A stretch of 44,063 nt of DNA from Tolypothrix bouteillei VB521301 (lineage in GTDB: Bacteria > Cyanobacteriota > Cyanobacteriia > Cyanobacteriales > Nostocaceae). Under the pieces are notes generated by a model. That model ran no database searches. It was not told the DNA's origin and worked only from the letters and a program-made list of their open reading frames with translations. The stretch is from positions 6,986,405 to 7,030,467 of the forward strand of contig NZ_JHEG04000001.1 of assembly GCF_000760695.4 (NCBI RefSeq), given 5' to 3'. The position numbers and the translations under genes were made by a program. Positions 23,219-33,614 of this stretch are shown here, one piece after another; position 1 is the first letter of the stretch, and each line of letters starts with the position of its first letter.

Positions 23219-26146
23219 TTACTCCACAGGACGCACGATCGCAGGTGTTGTAGCTCGATCTGGCTTAAAGATAGCAGCAAGTGCTTGCTCCAAAGTTTCT
23301 GCCATGACAATTCGATTGTTATAAGCGACAATTACCCTAACAAACGTTGGCAAACTGTTTTGTTCTGCCTCTAAATAGAGGGGCTCAACGTAAAGCAAAG
23401 ATTGCTCAATAGGAATCACCAGTAAATTTCCTTGAATTACCCTCGAGCCCTGACGGTTCCACAGGGAAATTTGCTGGGAAATCACGGGGTCTTGATTGAT
23501 CAAAGCTTCAATTTGTTCGGTTCCGTAAACCAACTGTTGCTTGGGAAATTCGTAAAGCAGCAACTTGCCGTATTCCGTTCCATCTGAACGGGCAGCCAAC
23601 CAAGCAATTAAATTTGCGCGTTGTGTGGGTTTAAAGGGTAGCAGTAAGATAAATTCTTCTGATTCCGCTTGCGGTAGCGCTGTAATGAGATAGTAAGGTT
23701 CTACCTGTTGCGGTTTGCTACCGTAAATCTCGTTGGGAATTTGCCACAGGTCTTCTCGATTGTAGAATACCTGGGGATCGATCATGTGATAAGTCAGCAA
23801 TTGTTCTGATTGAGTGTTGAACAAGTCAACAGGGTAGCGGATGTGATTGCGAAGAGCAATCGGCATTGCGTCTAAGGGTTTTAACAAGCCAGGAAAGATG
23901 GCTTTGAAAGCGTTAATTATTGGGTCTGTTGGGTCAGCTACAAAAAAGTTAACCGAACCATTGTAGGCATCAATAACAACTTTGACAGAATTGCGAATGT
24001 AATTGAATTGATTGTTCCCAGGATCGGAATAAGGGTAGCGATCGCTAATTGTATAGCCATCCAGAATCCAGTAAAGATAAGTTCCTTCTCCTTTGCTCGT
24101 TGTTCCACCCCCATTAGCAGCAACTAGATAAGGGTCGCTATCGTAACGTAAAAAGGGAGCAATGGCTTGTACTCGTTTTTTGATATTGCGGCGAAACAAC
24201 AGCTTTGTTTGGGGGGTAAAGTTATTCGTTAGCAGCATCTGCCAATCTTTCAAATACTCGGCAAATAGAATACGCTGCCACATATGACCGATTCCAATAC
24301 CCCCACGACCATCATAAATGTTGTATGCATTATCATTGCCACTGGGATAATCTAACTCTTGAGTTCTTGTCCCAGTCATCACATAAGTATCAGTAATTTC
24401 ACCGTAGTAAATACGCGGTTCCCCTACGGGAAGGCTAGCTCGCACTGATTCACTCGATATCTGTAACGAACCTCGATCGCCAGCTTCATCAACTCCAATG
24501 TCTTTAACGTAGTAATAAGGTAATCCACCCGGACCAACAAGGTTTACTGGGCTGAGTGTAAAACCATAGCCATGAGTATAAATCAGATGTCTGTTTATCC
24601 AAGTTTGTGCTTGTTGGGGAACATCATTGTAGTCTAGTTCCCTCGCTGCTATAATCGTCTGCTGCTTTTCAGTTGTCGCCTCTCGCTTGAGAGTATAACG
24701 GTCAATATCAGCACCGGGAAACTTGTAGTAAGGTCTGATTTGTTGCAACTCGCGGTTACTCTGTAAAAGGGGACGCGTATCCCAAAGACGAATATTGCGA
24801 ATTGTGAGGTTGTTTGCTTGCAAATCTTTGGTCGTGAGTTGACCTCGCGGATCGAAAGTTCTTGCTTCTATAGTGTTTAAATTAAATCCTTCTCGCGTCA
24901 GGGAGATAGTACGCTCGATATAAGGACGTTCCCGGATGAGCTCGTTTGGTTGAACTACCAGGCGTTGTATAACTGATGGCAAGATTTCTCCAGAAATTGC
25001 CACCACAAGGACATACAGCCCTAAAGCATATATGAGATGGATTGGGTAGGGAATAGGTTTGAAGCGCGTTTTTGTTGTCTTTGACAAAAGGACAACTCGC
25101 ATCATTAAATAAACTGCGATCGCAACTGCCAAAAGACTTAATCCCGTATAAATTGGTAACAGAACTGTAACATCAGTGTAGCTCGCACCATAATTGACAC
25201 CACGGGTAGAATACAAAAGCTTGTAGCGTTGCAACCAGTCATATAAAGCAATTCCCAACATAAACAAGCTACTTAAAGCATTTAAGTGAAGTCGTTGCGA
25301 CACAGAAAACCCGCGAAACTGACCTTCACTGAGGCTATTTCCCGAACATAGGTAAGTTAAAGCAACCGCAGCTAAGCTAAAAAGCAACAGCCCTAAAAGC
25401 CAAGAAACTAACAATTCCCAAATTGGAAATGAAAATACGTAAAAACTAATATCTTGATGAAATAAGGGATCGACGCGGTTAAAACGGACGAGATGAAAAG
25501 ACAGTAAAACCTTGTCCCACTTTGCCGACAAAAGAAACCCTAATAATAAACTGATAAATACAGCAATAGCCCTTAACCAAAACTCGCTATGCCATAGAAT
25601 TGCAATTGTTAAAATCAGCAGCAATCCCAACTGTACGGGTGGAACAGATAATTGTTGGATATTCAATTGCTGAGTTATTTGCTTTAACCAAGGTGATAAT
25701 TGCAGGGGAGCACTTGGCAATTTAATATTAGGTTCCCAAAAATCTAAAACTCTTTGACTGTAAAAAATCACTACCGACCCTACCACCACGCTCAAGATGA
25801 TAACTAGTGGCAATAAAAAGCGTAGTGGGAGAGTTGAGGAAGGAGAGAAAGGGGGCTTGAGATCTGGGGGATAAGACGGGAAACGGGAGGAAGCGCTGAC
25901 AATAACCCCTGGTTTTTCATGAGAGTATTTTAGACGAGACGCTATAGTTAAATTGCCAAGCAAAAAACAAATTGAAGAGAAGAAAGCGAGCGTCCATAAA
26001 CCGAGTTGAGTTGCCAAACGCACCCAAAATTCTCTAAAATATTTAACCTCATCAAACCACAATATTTCTCCCGTCAAATGGCATATTAAATCAAAACACA
26101 GCCACAATCCCAACAGAAAAACAACCGATTTAAAAATACGATTCAT
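23219..26146 (-). CDS. UPF0182 family large membrane protein
   Basis: 975 aa, normal for the family. The N-terminal ~370 residues hold about seven transmembrane segments ([115 protein letters not shown]) and one at [19 protein letters not shown]. The rest is a large, presumably extracytoplasmic domain with conserved blocks ([49 protein letters not shown]-type end). Function is unknown in the family. It is a single gene starting at ATG 26146 with no close partner; flanking DNA is repeat-rich. Confidence 0.92.
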   Translation of the reverse strand: MNRIFKSVVFLLGLWLCFDLICHLTGEILWFDEVKYFREFWVRLATQLGLWTLAFFSSICFLLGNLTIASRLKYSHEKPGVIVSASSRFPSYPPDLKPPFSPSSTLPLRFLLPLVIILSVVVGSVVIFYSQRVLDFWEPNIKLPSAPLQLSPWLKQITQQLNIQQLSVPPVQLGLLLILTIAILWHSEFWLRAIAVFISLLLGFLLSAKWDKVLLSFHLVRFNRVDPLFHQDISFYVFSFPIWELLVSWLLGLLLFSLAAVALTYLCSGNSLSEGQFRGFSVSQRLHLNALSSLFMLGIALYDWLQRYKLLYSTRGVNYGASYTDVTVLLPIYTGLSLLAVAIAVYLMMRVVLLSKTTKTRFKPIPYPIHLIYALGLYVLVVAISGEILPSVIQRLVVQPNELIRERPYIERTISLTREGFNLNTIEARTFDPRGQLTTKDLQANNLTIRNIRLWDTRPLLQSNRELQQIRPYYKFPGADIDRYTLKREATTEKQQTIIAARELDYNDVPQQAQTWINRHLIYTHGYGFTLSPVNLVGPGGLPYYYVKDIGVDEAGDRGSLQISSESVRASLPVGEPRIYYGEITDTYVMTGTRTQELDYPSGNDNAYNIYDGRGGIGIGHMWQRILFAEYLKDWQMLLTNNFTPQTKLLFRRNIKKRVQAIAPFLRYDSDPYLVAANGGGTTSKGEGTYLYWILDGYTISDRYPYSDPGNNQFNYIRNSVKVVIDAYNGSVNFFVADPTDPIINAFKAIFPGLLKPLDAMPIALRNHIRYPVDLFNTQSEQLLTYHMIDPQVFYNREDLWQIPNEIYGSKPQQVEPYYLITALPQAESEEFILLLPFKPTQRANLIAWLAARSDGTEYGKLLLYEFPKQQLVYGTEQIEALINQDPVISQQISLWNRQGSRVIQGNLLVIPIEQSLLYVEPLYLEAEQNSLPTFVRVIVAYNNRIVMAETLEQALAAIFKPDRATTPAIVRPVE

Positions 26147-26177
26147 AATCCATGCTAAGGCTAATAGCTAATGGCGA

Positions 26178-26337
26178 GACCAGTGCTGCAGGCAGGTTTC
26201 CCACGCCCTGGGGACTGGCGAACCCGTATAGCCCTGCGGGCATAGCCTGCGGCATCGCGTATAGCCCTTACGGGCATAGCCTGCGGCATCACGGAGCCTG
26301 TGCCTTGCACATAGCGTCTCCGCTTCTGAGATAGGGC
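26178..26337. repeat. Composite dispersed repeat between UPF0182 and hemA
   Basis: Starts with GCGAGACCAG...GGCAGGTTTCCC..GGGGACTGG (same family as 27949-28403), then two near-tandem copies of CGTATAGCCC-[hairpin]-GGGCATAGCCTGCGGCATC, then GGAGCCTGTGCCTTGCACATAGCGTCTCC, itself hairpin-forming. It is bounded by heptameric TAATAGC/TAATGGC repeats on both sides (26160-26171 and 26334-26398). It is nearly the same composite as at 33882-34022. Non-coding. Confidence 0.75.
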
Positions 26338-26396
26338 TAATGGCTAATAGTTAATCGTTGTTGAACAATTAGCTATTAGCTATTAGCTATTAGCAA

Positions 26397-27692
26397 TCAG
26401 CTAAACAATTCTTCTACATCTAAATTAAACAGCATTTGCAAAGTTTGCATACAGCGACGCCTTGCCTCAACATCTTGTTGTGCTCGTAACTGTACCATTG
26501 GGTCATGTAAAATTTTATTAACAATGCCTCGCGTCAAAGCCTCAATGACCTCTTGATGTTTCTCAGCAAATTCTGAACCCAATCGCGACAAAGCTTTTTC
26601 TAACTCTTGTTCGCGAATAGTCTCTATTTTGTCACGCAAACAACTGATAGTGGTCACTGTTTCAAGCGATCGCAACCAAACATCAAAAGCTTCTGACTCT
26701 TCTTCCAACAAGCCTTCTGCTTCTTGAGCGATTCTGCGACGACTTTCTTGGTTTTGTGCCACAACTGCCTTTAAATCATCCACATTAAACGCCTGTACAT
26801 TTGTCATTTCATTGACATCCGCGTGGACATTGCGAGGTACAGAGATATCAATCAGCATCAAAGAACGATTGGGTTCTAAAACCATTTCTAACTTAGCACG
26901 GTCAAGAATCGGTTCTGTTGCTGATGTACTTGTAAACACTAAATCGCACTCAGAAATAACTGCTGTCATTTCCGAAAGCAAACAAGTTTTAATAGATTCT
27001 TCGGGGAACTGTTTTGCCAATTCCTCAGCACGTTCGAGAGATCGATTTAAAACACAAATTCTGTTAGTTCCTTTAGAAAGTAAGTGCTGTACTAGCAACC
27101 GCGACATTTTACCAGCCCCAAGAATTGCTACTTGACAAGCTGCTAAATTGTCCAATTTCATATAAGCCAGTTCAACAGCAGCCGAACTAATAGAAACTGC
27201 GCCCGTACCGATACTAGTTTCGCTACGCACTCGCTTACCTGCGGTCAGAGCTTGTTTGAATAACCGATTCAAAATTGTTTTAATACTTTGATATTGCTGT
27301 CCGAGTTTGTGAGTATTTTTCACCTGAGCTAGAATTTGACCTTCTCCAAGAACGAGGCTATCCAATCCAGCAGCAACACGCAGTAAATGCATCACAGCAT
27401 CTTGATGCAGCAAGACAAACAAATGTTGGCGTAAAGAAGATACAAGCAATTTGCTATGTTCTGAGAGAAATTGAGTCACCTCACGAATACCCTGTTCTGT
27501 TTCTTGGGTAACGATATAGATTTCCAGACGATTACAAGTGCTTAGTATTGCGACTTCTTCAATATGGGGATAACTTAGCAACTGACCTGTTGCGCTTTCG
27601 ATTTGTGGTTCTGGAATACTCAACTTTTCCCGCACTTCAACAGGGGCTGTTTTATGGCTTAACCCCACTACCGCGATATGCATATTTGTCAT
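26397..27692 (-). CDS. hemA: Glutamyl-tRNA reductase
   Basis: 431 aa, full length; the Met at residue 4 (27683) may be the real start ([22 protein letters not shown]). It reduces glutamyl-tRNA(Glu) to glutamate-1-semialdehyde with NADPH, the first committed and most regulated step of tetrapyrrole (chlorophyll, heme, bilin) synthesis. The catalytic Cys is in [11 protein letters not shown]; the dinucleotide-binding domain has [46 protein letters not shown] and the C-terminal dimerisation helix are present. Intact. glpX lies upstream on the same strand, separated by a long repeat array. Confidence 0.95.
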   Translation of the reverse strand: MTNMHIAVVGLSHKTAPVEVREKLSIPEPQIESATGQLLSYPHIEEVAILSTCNRLEIYIVTQETEQGIREVTQFLSEHSKLLVSSLRQHLFVLLHQDAVMHLLRVAAGLDSLVLGEGQILAQVKNTHKLGQQYQSIKTILNRLFKQALTAGKRVRSETSIGTGAVSISSAAVELAYMKLDNLAACQVAILGAGKMSRLLVQHLLSKGTNRICVLNRSLERAEELAKQFPEESIKTCLLSEMTAVISECDLVFTSTSATEPILDRAKLEMVLEPNRSLMLIDISVPRNVHADVNEMTNVQAFNVDDLKAVVAQNQESRRRIAQEAEGLLEEESEAFDVWLRSLETVTTISCLRDKIETIREQELEKALSRLGSEFAEKHQEVIEALTRGIVNKILHDPMVQLRAQQDVEARRRCMQTLQMLFNLDVEELFS

Positions 27693-27719
27693 TTCTTATG
27701 TGGTGTTTATTATTTGTTA

Positions 27720-27948
27720 ATTGCTAATAGCTAATAGCTAATTGCTAATGGCTAATTGTTAATTGTTTATTTTTATTAGCCATTAGCCCTATCTCCTTTT
27801 GGAGATACCGTGTGCTTTGCGTATGCTACACGATGCTGTAGGTTGTGCCTGTAAGGGCTATACGCGCAGTGTCTGGGCTAGGGATACCCAATGCCGCAGA
27901 CGATACCCGTCTGGGCTATACACCAGTCGCCTACGGCAGGAAATTAGC
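27720..27948. repeat. Heptameric repeats and inverted dispersed repeat upstream of hemA
   Basis: 27720-27785 carries short tandem heptamers (TAATAGC, TAATTGC, TAATGGC), the STRR type of heterocystous cyanobacteria. About 27800-27925 holds the reverse orientation of the CGTATAGCCC/GGGCATAGCC family (GGAGATACCGTGTGC, then CTGTAAGGGCTATACGCG), partly scrambled. This is the start of the 766-bp gene-free stretch 27693-28458; no gene is seen in it. Confidence 0.7.
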
Positions 27949-28403
27949 CATTAGCCCTTCGGGTTCGCCCTTCGGGTTCGCCAGTCCCCTACGGCGGGAA
28001 ACCCGCCTACAGGGCTGGTCTCACCATTAGCCCTTCGGGTTCGCCAGTCCCCTACGGCGGGAAACCCGCCTACAGGGCTGGTCTCACCATTAGCCCTTCG
28101 GGTTCGCCAGTCCCCTACGGCGGGAAACCCGCCTACAGGGCTGGTCTCACCATTAGCCCTTCGGGTTCGCCAGTCCCCTACGGCGGGAAACCCGCCTACA
28201 GGGCTGGTCTCACCATTAGCCCTTCGGGTTCGCCAGTCCCCTACGGCGGGAAACCCCGCCTACAGGGCTGGTCTCACCATTACCCCTTCGGGTTCGCCAG
28301 TCCCCTACGGCGGGAACCCCGCCTACAGGGCTGGTCTCACCATTAGCCCTTCGGGTTCGCCAGTCCCCTACGGCGGGAAACCCGCCTACAGGGCTGGTCT
28401 CAC
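27949..28403. repeat. Seven-copy 63-bp intergenic tandem array
   Basis: Units start at 27949, 28025, 28088, 28151, 28214, 28278 and 28341. The unit runs CCATTAGCCCTTCGGGTTCG, then a CCAGTCCCCTACGG / GGCGGGAAACCCGCC / CAGGGCTGG hairpin core, then TCTCA. Unit 1 carries an extra 13-bp duplication (CTTCGGGTTCGCC), unit 5 has one extra C, and unit 6 has small changes. Others are identical, so expansion is recent. A minus-strand frame through it (28216-28413) is repeat translation. Heptamers follow at 28404-28455. Confidence 0.95.
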
Positions 28404-28458
28404 CATTAGCCATCAGCCATTAGCTATTAGCTATTAGCTATTAGCCATCAGCCAATAA

Positions 28459-29496
28459 CTATCTCAACTGTAGAGTTTTTGGCTCATCAAACAAATGAAT
28501 TGTATCGACAAATCGAGCAGTGCGGGACTGGCTGGAAATAACCAAACTTTGAGTCCTAGCGCCGCCGTGGAAGAAGCGAACACCATCCATAAGCGTTCCT
28601 GGGGTAATACCGCAAGCCGCAAACAGTACGGTTTCACCAGAAGCCAATTCATCAGCGTTGTAAACCCGATCTGGGTCTGTAATGTTCATTTCTTTGAGTC
28701 GTGCAATGTTACCTTCTCTGCTCTCTCCAATTAACCCAGTTTTTACGACTTCTGGATCGTAAATCAGTTGTCCTTGGAAATGCCCACCCAAACAACGTAA
28801 AGCAGCTGCGGAAATCACACCTTCAGGTGCAGCACCAATACCCATGAGCGCATGAATGTTAGTACCGGCGAAGGCGCAGGAAATGGCAGCAGAAACGTCA
28901 CCATCGCTAATTAGCCTGACTCTAGCCCCTGCTTGTCGGATTTCTTGAATAAGTTCCTTGTGGCGGGGACGATCCATAACGACCACTACCAATTCATCTA
29001 CGGAACGGTTTAAGCACTCGGATAAAATTTTGAGGTTTTCAGTGGCAGACTTGTTAATATCAACATGACCGCGAGCTTGAGGTGGTGCTGCTAATTTCTT
29101 CATGTAGAAGTCTGGTGCAGCAAATAGACCGCCTTTTTCGGAAATTGCCAATACTGCCATTGAGCCGTTTTGACCGTAAGCAACTAGGTTGGTGCCTTCG
29201 CAGGGGTCAACAGCAATGTCAATTTCAATTAATTCATCGGGGTTGCAGAAATCTTTGGCATCTGAACGGGTACAGATACCAACTTCTTCCCCAATATAAA
29301 GCATGGGAGCTTCATCGCGTTCGCCTTCACCAATTACGATGCGACCGCGCATATAAATTTTATTCATCCGTTCCCGCATAGCTTCCACAGCCACTTGGTC
29401 AGCAGTGTTCTTCTCACCTTTGCCCATCCAACGGGAAGAGGCAATGGCGGCTTGCTCAACAACCTCAATAATTTCTAACCCAAGTGTATTTTCCAC
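28459..29496 (-). CDS. glpX: Class II fructose-1,6-/sedoheptulose-1,7-bisphosphatase
   Basis: 345 aa, the cyanobacterial FBP/SBPase type. It dephosphorylates fructose-1,6- and sedoheptulose-1,7-bisphosphate in the Calvin cycle, a key light-regulated step. Family motifs: [41 protein letters not shown], the metal-binding [31 protein letters not shown], and [20 protein letters not shown]. Intact. It is upstream of hemA on the same strand; the pair is common in cyanobacteria, but here 766 bp of repeats separate them, so co-transcription is doubtful. Confidence 0.95.
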   Translation of the reverse strand: MENTLGLEIIEVVEQAAIASSRWMGKGEKNTADQVAVEAMRERMNKIYMRGRIVIGEGERDEAPMLYIGEEVGICTRSDAKDFCNPDELIEIDIAVDPCEGTNLVAYGQNGSMAVLAISEKGGLFAAPDFYMKKLAAPPQARGHVDINKSATENLKILSECLNRSVDELVVVVMDRPRHKELIQEIRQAGARVRLISDGDVSAAISCAFAGTNIHALMGIGAAPEGVISAAALRCLGGHFQGQLIYDPEVVKTGLIGESREGNIARLKEMNITDPDRVYNADELASGETVLFAACGITPGTLMDGVRFFHGGARTQSLVISSQSRTARFVDTIHLFDEPKTLQLR

Positions 29497-29881
29497 AAAC
29501 TCTGCCCTCTCAATTGCTTGGTATTACGTTGTTCTGTGAAATCTATTTCAGTTTTCAAGTCTACCAAACGGCGGATACCTGTGGAAAATAGTATCAACTT
29601 GCGTCTATGTTAAGTTTTGCTTCTAAAGTGGAGTAAGTCGTTAGTTGTTAGTCGTTCGTGGTAATTTTTGAATAGTTAGGTTCTTCTTATTTTATAAGTA
29701 TTTTTACTGAATAGATATAAAATTTCAGTATGTCTGAGGTTATTGCCTATCAATAACATTGAAGTGATTTCATCTATTCCAATAAAATTTTCTTTTATCA
29801 AAAGCAGTAAAATTTTTAACATATTACTGGTCGCTGTTCTCTGGTGATACCATACTTGAAAAACAGTGAAGTCAACGAACA
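29497..29881. other. Gene-free stretch between divergent glpX and glutaredoxin genes
   Basis: AT-rich, presumably holding promoters for glpX (minus) and the glutaredoxin gene (plus). A short GTTAGTTGTTAGTCGTTCGTGG degenerate repeat lies near 29640. A minus-strand frame at 29676-29882 has no family features and I do not call it. No strong hairpin is seen. Confidence 0.4.
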
Positions 29882-30199
29882 ATGGTAAACTTTATTAACT
29901 CTGTGTTGGGTCGTCATCCAGAATCTATCAAAGCAAATGTAGAAATTTATACTTGGCTAACTTGCCCGTATTGTATCCGTGCCAAATTGCTTTTGTGGTG
30001 GAAGGGTGTAAATTTTACCGAGTACAAAATCGATGGGGATGAAACTGCTAGAGCGAAAATGGCAGAACGTGCTAACGGACGCCGCACGGTACCACAAATT
30101 TTTATTAACAACCAACATATTGGGGGTTGTGATGATATTTACGAATTGGATACAAAGGGTCAATTGGATTCTTTGCTCGCTCAACCCGTAACATTATAA
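29882..30199 (+). CDS. grxC: Dithiol glutaredoxin (Grx3 type)
   Basis: 105 aa. The active site is CPYC in YTWLTCPYCIRAKLLLWWKG, followed by the glutathione-binding TVPQIFIN and GGCDDIYEL. It reduces protein disulfides and glutathione mixed disulfides at the expense of glutathione in the cytosol. A basic 15-residue N-terminal lead precedes the thioredoxin fold. Intact. The next gene downstream is an unrelated lipoprotein 75 bp away. Confidence 0.92.
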   Translation: MVNFINSVLGRHPESIKANVEIYTWLTCPYCIRAKLLLWWKGVNFTEYKIDGDETARAKMAERANGRRTVPQIFINNQHIGGCDDIYELDTKGQLDSLLAQPVTL

Positions 30200-30274
30200 A
30201 GCAAAGAAACTGCGATCGTTGTGATACACGTAGAATTACAGATGTTCTTACAGTAGATTTAAGCAGAAAAAATT

Positions 30275-30799
30275 ATGCAAGTAAAAGTATTAAAAATTGC
30301 ATTTTTCGTTGCAGTATCGCTTTTGATACCAGCCTGTGCTGAAGATCCTTCTCAAATTTTTACTGGAACACAGCAGGCAATTCAACAAGGCTCTCAATCT
30401 AATTCCTTGAGTGTTGCAAAAGCAGAATTTGGTATTGTGAGAATCGACCCCCAAGATTACAAAGTTTCTTTTACGCCCACTAATAAAGTGCCATTAAAAA
30501 ATGAAACAGCTTATGGATGGCGCATTCGGCTGAAGGGCTATCAAGGTCAAGTGACGTGGCGCGAGATTTATCAATTGCCAAAAGCAGCAAAAAATTGGGG
30601 GGCTCCTGCTAGTGCTGAATTTTCAGTATCGAGAGACAAAACACAAGCAACAACGCAACGTACTGTCTACACAAAAGATGGTGTTATAGGAAATACTTGG
30701 ACTGTGTCACCAGGCGATCCTCCTGGGACGCATACTATAGAAGTTTTTGTCAATAACCGTCAAGTAGGAAAGTTTGAGTTTAATTTAGTAAGTAGTTAG
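30275..30799 (+). CDS. Lipoprotein of unknown function
   Basis: 174 aa. The signal (VLKIAFFVAVSLLIPAC) ends in lipobox LIPAC with lipidated Cys21. A short polar linker (EDPSQIFTGTQQAIQQG) leads to a beta-rich domain of about 120 residues (YKVSFTPTNKVPLKNETAYGWRIRLKGYQGQVTWREIYQLP, GTHTIEVFVNNRQVGKFEFNL), which looks like an immunoglobulin-type sandwich. No catalytic residues are apparent. It is probably an envelope protein conserved in filamentous cyanobacteria. The 3' flank has GTTAGTTGTTAGTGG short tandem repeats. Confidence 0.65.
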   Translation: MQVKVLKIAFFVAVSLLIPACAEDPSQIFTGTQQAIQQGSQSNSLSVAKAEFGIVRIDPQDYKVSFTPTNKVPLKNETAYGWRIRLKGYQGQVTWREIYQLPKAAKNWGAPASAEFSVSRDKTQATTQRTVYTKDGVIGNTWTVSPGDPPGTHTIEVFVNNRQVGKFEFNLVSS

Positions 30800-30858
30800 T
30801 TGTTAGTGGTTAGTTGTTAGTGGTTAGTTGTTATTAGTTCTACTGACAACTAACGAAA

Positions 30859-31344
30859 ATGTTAATTAAATATTTAGATTATCTGACACACCAAAAGTGG
30901 ATGAGCCGTGCTTTAGATTTAGCACAGGTAGCCGGTGATGCAGATGAAATCCCAGTAGGTGCTGTTATTATTGATTCATCAGAAAATTTAATTGCAGAAG
31001 GTGAAAACAGAAAGGAGCGTGACAAAGACCCGACAGCTCATGCGGAAATTCTTGCGATTAGGGAAGCATCCCACAGGTTACAAACTTGGCGTCTGAACCA
31101 ATGTACTCTATACGTGACTTTAGAACCTTGTGCTATGTGTGCCGGTGCAATTGTGCAGGCACGTATAGGTCTTTTAGTGTACGGAGTTGACGATCCAAAA
31201 ACTGGGGCAATTCGTACTGTTAGTAACATACCCGATAGCGCAGTTTCCAATCACCGATTGCGCGTTATTGGAGGTGTTCTGGAATCTAGCTGTCGTCAAC
31301 AATTGCAAGCTTGGTTTGCTAATCGGCGACGAGATTCTAACTAA
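30859..31344 (+). CDS. tadA: tRNA-specific adenosine deaminase
   Basis: 161 aa. Zinc-dependent deaminase motifs: His61-Ala-Glu63 (PTAHAEILAIREAS, Glu63 the proton shuttle) and Cys91/Cys94 (LEPCAMCAGAIVQARIG). It converts A34 to inosine in tRNA-Arg(ACG), an essential decoding step. GENRKERDKDPTAH and the C-terminal DPKTGAI are TadA features. Start: the frame opens at ATG 30859, about 10 residues upstream of the conserved MSRALDLA; a later Met (residue 15) is possible. Intact. Confidence 0.93.
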   Translation: MLIKYLDYLTHQKWMSRALDLAQVAGDADEIPVGAVIIDSSENLIAEGENRKERDKDPTAHAEILAIREASHRLQTWRLNQCTLYVTLEPCAMCAGAIVQARIGLLVYGVDDPKTGAIRTVSNIPDSAVSNHRLRVIGGVLESSCRQQLQAWFANRRRDSN

Positions 31345-31456
31345 AGGACAGAGGTGAAACTGTCCAATTGGTACTACTCAAGTCACGGAAGAAAATCTAC
31401 GGTGTATCTAATACGAGTTTCAAGCGCATTTTACCTAACAGTTAGCAGCCACCGTC

Positions 31457-32290
31457 ATGATTGAGCAACAATCTTCCTTCGATTCATCCCGCAACGTATC
31501 AGCTACTATGCCAGCAAACCCTCAGGTGGCTCATTCTACTACCTCGCGGGTTTGTCCTTGGCTAAGCCCACTGATGTATTTACTAGGGCGGCATTTTCTC
31601 ATGCCACTTTTCTTTGGAAGGATAAAAATTACCGGACAAGAAAATCTTCCTAAAACAGGTCCTGTTATCCTTGCTCCTACGCATCGGGCGCGGTGGGATG
31701 CTTTACTCATACCTTATGTTGCAGGTCGTTGTGTGACAGGTCGAGATTTACGCTTTATGGTCACTATTAGCGAATGCCAAGGTCTCCAGGGTTGGTTCGT
31801 TCGCCGTATGGGCGGTTTTCCTGTCGATCCTCAACGCCCATCGATTTCCACTCTCCGTCATGGAGTAGACCTTCTTCGGAATGGCGAAACTGTGGTGATT
31901 TTCCCAGAAGGTGGTATTTTCCGCGATGACGAGGTTCACCCTCTAAAACCAGGTATTTCTCGTTTGGCTTTAAGTGCTGAATCTAGCGATAAGCCGGGGG
32001 AGGCGGCGCTGCCATGCGATAAACTGGGTACAGCTAGCGCTAAGAGCGAACGCGGTCTCGGTGTCAAAATTGTACCTATTGCCATTCAATACAGCCAACC
32101 TTATCCCACATGGGGTACAGATGTAACTATTCACATTGGCTGTCCAATAGAAGTAGCGGATTATACTGGCAATTCTGTTAAACAAGAAGCAAAACGCCTT
32201 ACATCTGATTTAACAAAGGCACTTCAAAAATTAAATCATCAAGAAGCAGAACTTACCCAACACGCATTTGCGGAAATTGCTAATGGCTAA
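31457..32290 (+). CDS. plsC: 1-acyl-sn-glycerol-3-phosphate acyltransferase
   Basis: 277 aa. It transfers an acyl group to lysophosphatidic acid to give phosphatidic acid at the membrane. Acyltransferase motif I is HRARWD (His76, Asp81), with RRMGGFPVD, the FPEG motif at 149-152, and VPIAIQYSQPY toward the end. Residues about 177-201 (SDKPGEAALPCDKLGTASAK and following) look foreign: low complexity, GC-rich, and absent where the family normally runs straight from LALSAES to VKIVPI. The DNA there contains GCGATAA twice and a GCTAGCGC motif, suggesting an in-frame repeat insertion in a loop. The reading frame is intact, so the enzyme may still work. The C-terminus ends in heptamer repeats (AATGGCT). 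Confidence 0.88.
   Translation: MIEQQSSFDSSRNVSATMPANPQVAHSTTSRVCPWLSPLMYLLGRHFLMPLFFGRIKITGQENLPKTGPVILAPTHRARWDALLIPYVAGRCVTGRDLRFMVTISECQGLQGWFVRRMGGFPVDPQRPSISTLRHGVDLLRNGETVVIFPEGGIFRDDEVHPLKPGISRLALSAESSDKPGEAALPCDKLGTASAKSERGLGVKIVPIAIQYSQPYPTWGTDVTIHIGCPIEVADYTGNSVKQEAKRLTSDLTKALQKLNHQEAELTQHAFAEIANG
31985..32062 (+). repeat. In-frame repeat-like insertion inside plsC
   Basis: About 78 bp, GC-richer than its surroundings, with two GCGATAA-started halves (near 31986 and 32016), GGGGGAGGCGGCGC and AGCTAGCGCTAAGAGCG. Length keeps frame. It resembles dispersed repeats that insert within genes, comparable in behaviour to Rickettsia palindromic elements. Exact ends are not certain. Confidence 0.45.
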
Positions 32291-32475
32291 TGGCTAATGG
32301 CTAATGGAAGGCTGGTAAATGGTAGTACTAGTACTGTGGGAACTTGATTTTATTGATTTTCAGTCTAAAACCAAGAGACTTAACATATAGCTTTACTTTG
32401 TGAAAGTACAAAACAGAGTTAAGATACCCGAAGTTTCAATACGTGTTTTATTGAGTTAGTACTCCACTTTACCCC

Positions 32476-33084
32476 ATGAAATTTTTTCTCCATGTTCCTT
32501 TAATTCGCCTCACTTCTCTAGCGGGGGTGCTAGCTTTTTGCTTGCTATCACCTGTTGCTGCCCAAGTAGAACTTCCTGGGAACTCTAACCAAGTTCAGCC
32601 GATCGATCCTAACGATCCCAATACCCTTCGTCCAACAGGGCAAAATAACAGCTTGTTGAGCATTGACGGAGGAAAACGTCTGATGACAGAGGCAAGCAAC
32701 GCAGTCTCTTCTCAAAACTACGACACGGCAGCTAAGAAACTTCAAGAAGCCAGAATTGTTTTTAATCAGCTATCCAATTTTTATCAGGATTTGAACTCTA
32801 GCTTCTCAGGAATTGACAACAGAGTTGCTGATGCTCAGCGCAAAAAAGCACTGGAAACAGCTCAAATGAGAGATGAAGCAACTTACCAGCTAGCACTCGT
32901 ACATCGAGCACAAAATAAACCAGAATTAGCTGTACCGTTACTGATTCAAATTGTGAAAAGTCAAAACCCTACAAGGGATTTAGGCAAAAAAGCTTATCAG
33001 CAGTTATTGGAGTTGGGTTTTGTGGATACTCCAGCACGAGGTGGTGGTACAACTTCTTCTACCTCTTCCCCTCCCAAAAAATAA
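32476..33084 (+). CDS. Secreted helical protein of unknown function
   Basis: 202 aa. The signal peptide ends at about residue 29 (LTSLAGVLAFCLLSPVAAQ). A short Asp/Asn/Pro-rich linker (VQPIDPNDPNTLRP) precedes about 115 helical residues with TPR-like repeats (GGKRLMTEASNAVSSQNYDTAAKKLQEARIVFNQLSNFYQDL, QMRDEATYQLALVHRAQNKPELAVPLLIQIV, KAYQQLLELGF). The tail is Ser/Thr/Gly-rich. Probably periplasmic, perhaps a protein-interaction module. It is conserved in cyanobacteria as a hypothetical protein. I do not know its role. Confidence 0.65.
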   Translation: MKFFLHVPLIRLTSLAGVLAFCLLSPVAAQVELPGNSNQVQPIDPNDPNTLRPTGQNNSLLSIDGGKRLMTEASNAVSSQNYDTAAKKLQEARIVFNQLSNFYQDLNSSFSGIDNRVADAQRKKALETAQMRDEATYQLALVHRAQNKPELAVPLLIQIVKSQNPTRDLGKKAYQQLLELGFVDTPARGGGTTSSTSSPPKK

Positions 33085-33249
33085 TCTAATTCCCACTTAT
33101 GGATGTGTTCTTTAACATCTCTATCAGATAAAGTTATCTGTTATGTCCGTTTGTCACTAGAGGATTTTTGAAAAGTTTGGGCGAATATAATTCGCTACCT
33201 TACAACCTCTCGTCCGCCTACACGGAGCAGCAAAAAAATCAAGGTTCTG

Positions 33250-33269
33250 AAACCCACCTATGTGGGTTT
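33250..33269 (+). terminator. Short hairpin in the gap before bolA
   Basis: AAACCCAC (33250-33257), loop CTAT, GTGGGTTT (33262-33269), then another T: a perfect 8-bp stem with a short U run, about 165 bp past the secreted-protein stop. It fits a rho-independent terminator for the plus strand. The rest of the 33085-33614 gap shows no gene; frames at 33258-33567 on either strand have no protein-like pattern. Confidence 0.55.
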
Positions 33270-33614
33270 TATCTGTATGGTCGCGAATTCTGTCTGCCGG
33301 GTAACGAGAGGACTGCGATTATACCTTAATTTGAGTTTGACAAACCTCATACTCACTCCTTCTTTCTTAAGGAAACAGAGTCCCCAATGGGAGCTTAGCT
33401 GTGCTACCTTTAATTCTCTCTTGTCGGTCGCGAGGGAGGGCTTGACTAATTTTTCCCAAGTCAGAAGTGTGCAAATTATATGCAAGGGCGGCTTAGCACC
33501 CTCATTTCATCAAACTCACCTTACATTAGTTGCCAAGCTTCCAAAAAATTTTAGTTGCAACAGTTAAAATCCGTAATAGGAAGACTAAATAAAGTAAGGT
33601 TCTCAAAAATCGCG

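Noticed and set aside
27949..28403. CRISPR array
   Set aside because: The units are contiguous and near-identical over the whole 63 bp, so there are no unique spacers, and no cas gene is present.
28216..28413. Minus-strand open frame with repeated ANGETSPVGG units
   Set aside because: It is a translation of the 63-bp intergenic array; the 1-base changes in units 5 and 6 shift its frame, and no start site is present.
33258..33567. Opposing small frames before bolA
   Set aside because: No protein-like pattern; the region has a terminator-like hairpin and presumably the bolA promoter.
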